Of a stretch of DNA of 7,841 nucleotides, positions 5,424-7,841 are shown piece after piece. The notes below the pieces were generated by a model. The model ran no database searches. It was not told the DNA's origin and worked only from the letters and a program-made list of their open reading frames with translations. How positions within the stretch are numbered: the first letter of the stretch is position 1; each line of letters starts with the position of its first letter. The stretch covers positions 1 through 7,841 of the forward strand of contig JAEWSG010000126.1 of NCBI GenBank assembly GCA_023398495.1, given 5' to 3'. The position numbers and the translations under genes were made by a program. Origin of the DNA: Bacillota bacterium (lineage in GTDB: Bacteria; Bacillota; Clostridia; Acetivibrionales; Acetivibrionaceae).

Positions 5424-5643
5424 GATTATTGCTATGATAATTTGTTACTTACTATATTTTGCTGGTTGGATGTTTTATTACAATGGTACAACTAATGTAA
5501 TTATCATTTTATTATTAACAGTTCCACCTTGTTTGGCTTTTTTGTTTTTTGCTATTGACAGAAAAAATAAGATTGTAATTGTACCTATTTTAATTTTTAC
5601 AATATGTTATCTGATATATGGAATTGTAAATTTTATCATATAA
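5422..5643 (+). CDS. Small integral membrane protein of unknown function
   Basis: 73 residues, almost wholly hydrophobic. Three membrane segments can be drawn: about 1-20, 25-44 and 51-72, with the charged loop DRKNK (about 46-50) between the last two. No signal peptidase site or recognised domain is seen. AGGGA (5409-5413) precedes the ATG by 8 bases but lies inside a small hairpin (5407-5423) that also covers the first two bases of the start codon. Base composition is very AT-rich. It lies between recombinase remnants, and the mini-recombinase frame starts 38 bases after its stop. Whether it is a passenger gene or part of a mobile element cannot be told. I do not recognise the family. Confidence 0.55.
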   Translation: MIIAMIICYLLYFAGWMFYYNGTTNVIIILLLTVPPCLAFLFFAIDRKNKIVIVPILIFTICYLIYGIVNFII

Positions 5644-5681
5644 CAAGAAAAATGGGATTTAATTTTAAGGAAGACAGACGT

Positions 5682-5888
5682 ATGTTAGAAAATTCAAGAA
5701 TACATTTCATACCGCCTAAACCTCCTAAAAGAGAAAAGCGGGTCGCTATTTATGCAAGGGTAAGTACAAACGATGCAGAGCAATTAAAAAGCCTTGCGGT
5801 ACAAATAGAAAAGGCTCGCCGAAGTAATGTGACACAAGTCGAGAATGAAAACCAGAGAAAAAGCAAGAAATATAGTTCGAAAAAGTAA
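5682..5888 (+). pseudogene. Mini-recombinase frame: resolvase N-terminus fused to a recombinase C-terminal end
   Basis: 68 residues from ATG 5682, with AAGGAAG (5667-5673) upstream. Residues 17-27 (REKRVAIYARVSTND) are the start of a serine recombinase catalytic domain with its nucleophile Ser. Soon after LKSLAVQI the sequence jumps to EKARRSNVTQVENENQRKSK and ends KYSSKK-stop, which aligns with the fragment near 4375 (ERISRSNIIQTE, KYTSKRKA). Some hundreds of residues are missing, yet the frame stays open. The join lies in a short stretch, AVQIE, resembling AVKIE of the other gene, so a deletion between small repeats is likely. It cannot be a working recombinase. Because the frame, start and stop are intact, a short peptide could still be made. 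Confidence 0.75.
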
Positions 5889-5897
5889 AATAGCCTA
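5888..5897 (+). repeat. AAATAGCCTA repeat, copy 3
   Basis: Overlaps the last base of the TAA stop of the mini-recombinase frame. It lacks the extended module; the next 90 bases instead hold AT-rich inverted repeats (GTTTAA 5933-5938 with TTAAAC 5944-5949, and the 13-bp palindrome at 5946-5958). Confidence 0.6.
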
Positions 5898-5982
5898 ATC
5901 GAGATTGATTACCTTGACATGACAGAAATACTGTTTAAACCGCTTAAACACAGTGTTTTTGCTGAAAAAAGTGAAACGTGAA

Positions 5983-6026
5983 AAATAGCCTAAAAATTAT
6001 ACGTTGAGTGCGTTACATTGATGTCA
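5983..6026 (+). repeat. Long repeat module, copy C
   Basis: AAATAGCCTA, then ATACGTTGAGTG, then CATTGATGTCA, with the same 44-base length as the module at 5299-5342. The module ends exactly where a recombinase scrap begins (6027). Confidence 0.6.
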
Positions 6027-6095
6027 CGCAATATCGTTACTGATGATGACGGTACGCGTCGCAGCAGTAAGAAATATAGCTCGAAGAAGCAATAA
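6021..6095 (+). pseudogene. Recombinase C-terminal scrap
   Basis: A frame of 24 codons, readable from ATG 6021, gives SRNIVTDDDGTRRSSKKYSS and ends KKQ-stop (TAA 6093-6095). RNIVTDDDGTRR and KYSSKK match the end of the recombinase fragments at 5682-5888 and 4375-4602. The first codons (ATGTCA) belong to the repeat module, so the ATG is probably accidental. It is too short to do anything and marks a third recombinase copy. Confidence 0.65.
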
Positions 6096-6138
6096 TAAAA
6101 TTTGATTTTTCATTATAGGTAAATGGAGGGGAATTGCA

Positions 6139-7197
6139 TTGAAACGAAAAAGTAGGATAATACTAAAAATTTTAAAGTATATTGGTTTAATTCTTATTAC
6201 ATTATTGATTATATTTTTTGCCGTAAGAGCAGTTGGAGTAACTATCAATAAAAAGACTCCAGCTAGCGGCATCAATGAGTCCATGTATGTTGATATTAAC
6301 GGAACCAAACAATGGATAAATATTTATGGTGAAGATATTAATAATCCGGTTTTGTTGTATCTGCATGGCGGTCCAGGGTCATCAACAAGTGACATAGATT
6401 ATGCGATTACAAGAAAATGGGCAGATGTTTATACGGTGGTAACCTGGGACCAGAGGAACTGTGGAAAGAGTTATGATGAAGAACAGAATGACATCGAATT
6501 AACAAGAGATATATTCATGGAAGACGGAAAGGAAATGACGGAATTTATACGCGATTATTTGTACGTAGACAAGATAACCATACTTGGTCATTCCTGGGGC
6601 TCTATTTATGGTGCTAATCTTGTGCTTGAATATCCGGAATATTATGAATGCTTTATAGGAACGGGACAACTTGTTGATTCGGTTGATAACGATAAAGCAT
6701 TTAAGGATGAAGCATATGTTTGGGCTGATGGAGATGATGAAGCACTAGGACTTGTAGAGAAATTAACTCCGGATAATATTACAATGGATCATATTACAGC
6801 CAAAAACTTGCTTATGAAAAAATATGGTTATAGCATGATGAAGGACGGTTCGGATTATAATCTCATAACTACAGTTATATTTAATCCTAATTATTCAGCT
6901 ATTGACTGGATTAAATACTTTTCCAGAAATATGAGCGTGTATTTAAATTTCTTACAATCAGAGGAATTTGAGTCATTCTCTTTGAATGGTAGATTTAATT
7001 ATAAAGTTCCATATTATAATATCAATGGAAATATGGATTATCAGACCAACTATAAATTGGCCCAGGAATATTTTGATAGTGTAAATGCTCCTTATAAAAA
7101 AATGTTCATTATGGAAAATACGACACATGGGCTACTAGAATCAAAATCTGAAGAATTTTCAAAGATAGTACATCAGATTGCAGAGAATGAGAGATAA
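6139..7197 (+). CDS. Membrane-anchored alpha/beta hydrolase, proline iminopeptidase-like (S33 type)
   Basis: 352 residues starting at TTG 6139, after GGAGGGG (6125-6131, 7-base gap). Lys/Arg-rich residues 1-13 precede one membrane segment (about 14-32), with no lipobox or clear cleavage site, so the catalytic domain is probably anchored facing outward. The fold's landmarks are all present: LHGGPGSS (75-82) for the oxyanion hole, GHSWGS (150-155) with nucleophile S152, D300 in NGNMDYQT and H330 in TTHGLL. HGGPG with GHSWG is typical of prolyl aminopeptidases and their relatives, which remove N-terminal residues from peptides. The substrate is not predictable from the motifs. It is AT-rich and enclosed by AAATAGCCTA repeats (5983 and 7227), so it looks like cargo in the recombinase region. 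No partner gene is adjacent. Confidence 0.85.
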   Translation: MKRKSRIILKILKYIGLILITLLIIFFAVRAVGVTINKKTPASGINESMYVDINGTKQWINIYGEDINNPVLLYLHGGPGSSTSDIDYAITRKWADVYTVVTWDQRNCGKSYDEEQNDIELTRDIFMEDGKEMTEFIRDYLYVDKITILGHSWGSIYGANLVLEYPEYYECFIGTGQLVDSVDNDKAFKDEAYVWADGDDEALGLVEKLTPDNITMDHITAKNLLMKKYGYSMMKDGSDYNLITTVIFNPNYSAIDWIKYFSRNMSVYLNFLQSEEFESFSLNGRFNYKVPYYNINGNMDYQTNYKLAQEYFDSVNAPYKKMFIMENTTHGLLESKSEEFSKIVHQIAENER

Positions 7198-7226
7198 ATA
7201 ATAATTTGTATGTTGACTGGAATTGT

Positions 7227-7263
7227 AAATAGCCTACTTATTTGAAGCAACAGATTAGATGTC
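7227..7263 (+). repeat. AAATAGCCTA repeat, copy 5, with ATGTC end
   Basis: AAATAGCCTA (7227-7236), then TATTTGAAGCAACAGAT (7239-7255), then AGATGTC. It is shorter than the long module. The middle part matches 15 of 17 bases of TATTTGAAGCAGCAAAT at 259-275, just after the first gene of the window. Confidence 0.55.
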
Positions 7264-7294
7264 GGGTTTTCAGGAGGTACTTGAAAAAGCCTGT

Positions 7295-7487
7295 AAAATA
7301 AGGTGCTTTCGCTATTTTTGGACTTGTTCCCTAAATAGCCTAACTATCACACATGTGGAGTGTGTTGTCTTGATGTCAAGGGTTGAGAAATAGCAGAGTG
7401 GAAAGTATAGAAAATAAGGGGATTTCGGGCATTGGACTTTTTTCGGTTGATTGACTGGAAGTTTCAATGTAGGGAAATCCTTATTTT
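7295..7487. repeat. AAAATAAGG repeat, three copies
   Basis: Copies at 7295-7311 and 7411-7426 run in the same direction, and both continue through TTTCG or ATTTCG to TTGGACTT. A third, inverted copy (GAAATCCTTATTTT) lies at 7474-7487, so the second and third can pair as a long imperfect hairpin. Confidence 0.55.
7333..7387 (+). repeat. Long repeat module, copy E
   Basis: AAATAGCCTA (7333-7342), CACACATGTGGAGTGTG (7349-7365, itself with a 5-bp inverted pair), then TTGATGTCA (to 7378) and AGGGTTGAG (7379-7387). It is two bases longer than the copies at 5299 and 5983. Confidence 0.6.
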
Positions 7488-7515
7488 ATTGTTCGTGGGA
7501 ACATATCAACTTGCT

Positions 7516-7562
7516 AGGGTTGAGTTGACAGATTAGCTTTTTATATAGGGTTGAGGAGACAG
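7516..7562 (+). repeat. Direct repeat AGGGTTGAGNNGACAG
   Basis: Copies at 7516-7531 and 7547-7562 are 31 bases apart and match at all positions except the two middle ones. The first nine bases also occur at 7379-7387, right after the long repeat module. Confidence 0.55.
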
Positions 7563-7600
7563 AAAGGATGTTGGAATTTGGTATAAGTCATCTCTTAAAT

Positions 7601-7630
7601 AAAAAAGATAGGTTGATACCTACCTTTTTT
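7601..7630. terminator. Bidirectional hairpin terminator
   Basis: AAAAAAG (7601-7607) pairs with CTTTTTT (7624-7630), and TAGGT (7609-7613) with ACCTA (7618-7622), with one internal mismatch and a 4-base loop. The outer arms supply a T run in both directions. Its presence argues against the open frame that runs across it. Confidence 0.7.
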
Positions 7631-7783
7631 ATTTCTTATAAGATTGGAAATGGTTATTGCTTAATAACTTTCATAATGTCTTCTTTTAATATTCATAAAG
7701 TTTGGTTTTCATTTGTGTTATCGGACAGGCTATTTGTCAGTAACTTGGACAAGATAAATTGCAGGGAAAATAAAAAGAAAAAA
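7631..7783. other. AT-rich intergenic segment
   Basis: Between two terminators I see no gene, RNA or promoter of convincing quality. Confidence 0.5.
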
Positions 7784-7802
7784 GCAGGTACATATGACCT
7801 GC
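7784..7802 (-). terminator. Minus-strand hairpin terminator
   Basis: GCAGGT (7784-7789) pairs with ACCTGC (7797-7802). On the minus strand the stem is followed by six T residues, a C and five more T residues. It would end a gene coming from the right of the window. Confidence 0.6.
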
Positions 7803-7807
7803 ATAAA

Positions 7808-7841
7808 CTAAAATTCCGGATAGCATAATTCATCTGCCAAT
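7808..7841 (-). CDS. Last codons of a minus-strand gene (partial)
   Basis: Reading in from the right edge on the minus strand, LADELCYPEF is followed by TAG (7808-7810), and a terminator hairpin starts 6 bases later. The spacing is typical of a gene end, but ten codons are too few to identify a product, and the frame choice rests only on the position of the terminator. Confidence 0.35.
   Translation of the reverse strand, partial: LADELCYPEF

Larger units (their letters stand above)
7198..7567. other. Repeat-rich intergenic region
   Basis: No gene is seen. It holds two AAATAGCCTA copies (7227, 7333), an AAAATAAGG repeat in two direct and one inverted copies, and AGGGTTGAG three times (7379, 7516, 7547). 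A short open stretch after the first copy (PTYLKQQIRCRVFRRY) follows a stop codon and has no start. The density of repeats suggests the end of a mobile element or several stacked ends. Confidence 0.55.

Noticed and set aside
5891..5975. Open stretch reading IEIDYLDMTEILFKPLKHSV on the plus strand
   Set aside because: It has no ribosome binding site, only a late ATG giving 20 codons, and no recognised similarity; it may be a scrap of an element gene but I cannot support it.
5888..7342. CRISPR array as an explanation of the AAATAGCCTA copies
   Set aside because: The repeats are too short, the spacing is irregular (about 95 to more than 1200 bases), genes lie between them, and there is no leader or cas gene.
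7568..7828. 86-codon plus-strand open frame with an AGAAAGG before its ATG
   Set aside because: It runs across a clear bidirectional terminator (7601-7630) and a second hairpin, its composition looks random, and no domain is seen.

Overview
The window suggests a low-GC Gram-positive bacterium, most likely a clostridial anaerobe or gut Firmicute. Codon use is AT-rich, ribosome binding sites are strong AGGAGG types, and the regulators are of the Bacillus/Clostridium PerR and OhrR kind. There are also many decayed serine recombinase genes of the sort found in clostridial mobile elements. The region reads as an accessory island in which useful genes alternate with recombinase debris.

Layout. 1-244: 3' end of a regulator with a GyrI-like effector-binding domain. 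322-504: hairpin plus the C-terminal tail of a serine recombinase (minus strand). 634-1128: an intact lincosamide nucleotidyltransferase gene of the Lnu(C) type. 1290-1714: a streptogramin acetyltransferase-like (Vat/XAT) gene broken by an internal deletion. 1849-2938: a PerR-like Fur-family regulator behind a consensus promoter carrying a perfect 31-bp palindrome, followed by a 6-pyruvoyl-tetrahydropterin-synthase-like protein with a zinc ribbon. 2994-3087: a second hairpin plus recombinase tail. 3111-4166 (minus): a gpx-ohrR operon with its own promoter and an OhrR-type operator. 4180-5180 (minus): a recombinase pseudogene with an internal deletion, a frameshift and a stop. 5422-5643: a small membrane protein. 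5682-5888 and 6021-6095: two further recombinase scraps. 6139-7197: a membrane-anchored alpha/beta hydrolase of the proline iminopeptidase type. 7198-7841: repeat-rich noncoding DNA, two terminators, and probably the last codons of a minus-strand gene.

Two functional themes stand out. One is antibiotic resistance: lincosamide modification, intact, and streptogramin acetylation, broken. The other is peroxide defence: a PerR-like sensor, the OhrR sensor and a thioredoxin-type glutathione peroxidase. The gpx-ohrR operon appears to be self-regulated by OhrR, which is unusual because the usual partner of OhrR is Ohr.

The most unusual signal is structural. Recombinase tails in one orientation separate the gene blocks. 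A 10-bp motif (AAATAGCCTA) occurs six times on the same strand within about 2.1 kb. An ATGTC-centred motif recurs beside passenger genes and at recombinase breakpoints. This pattern could be the footprint of repeated insertion, excision and decay of recombinase elements, possibly a site-specific accretion hotspot. That interpretation is inference and needs comparison with related genomes.
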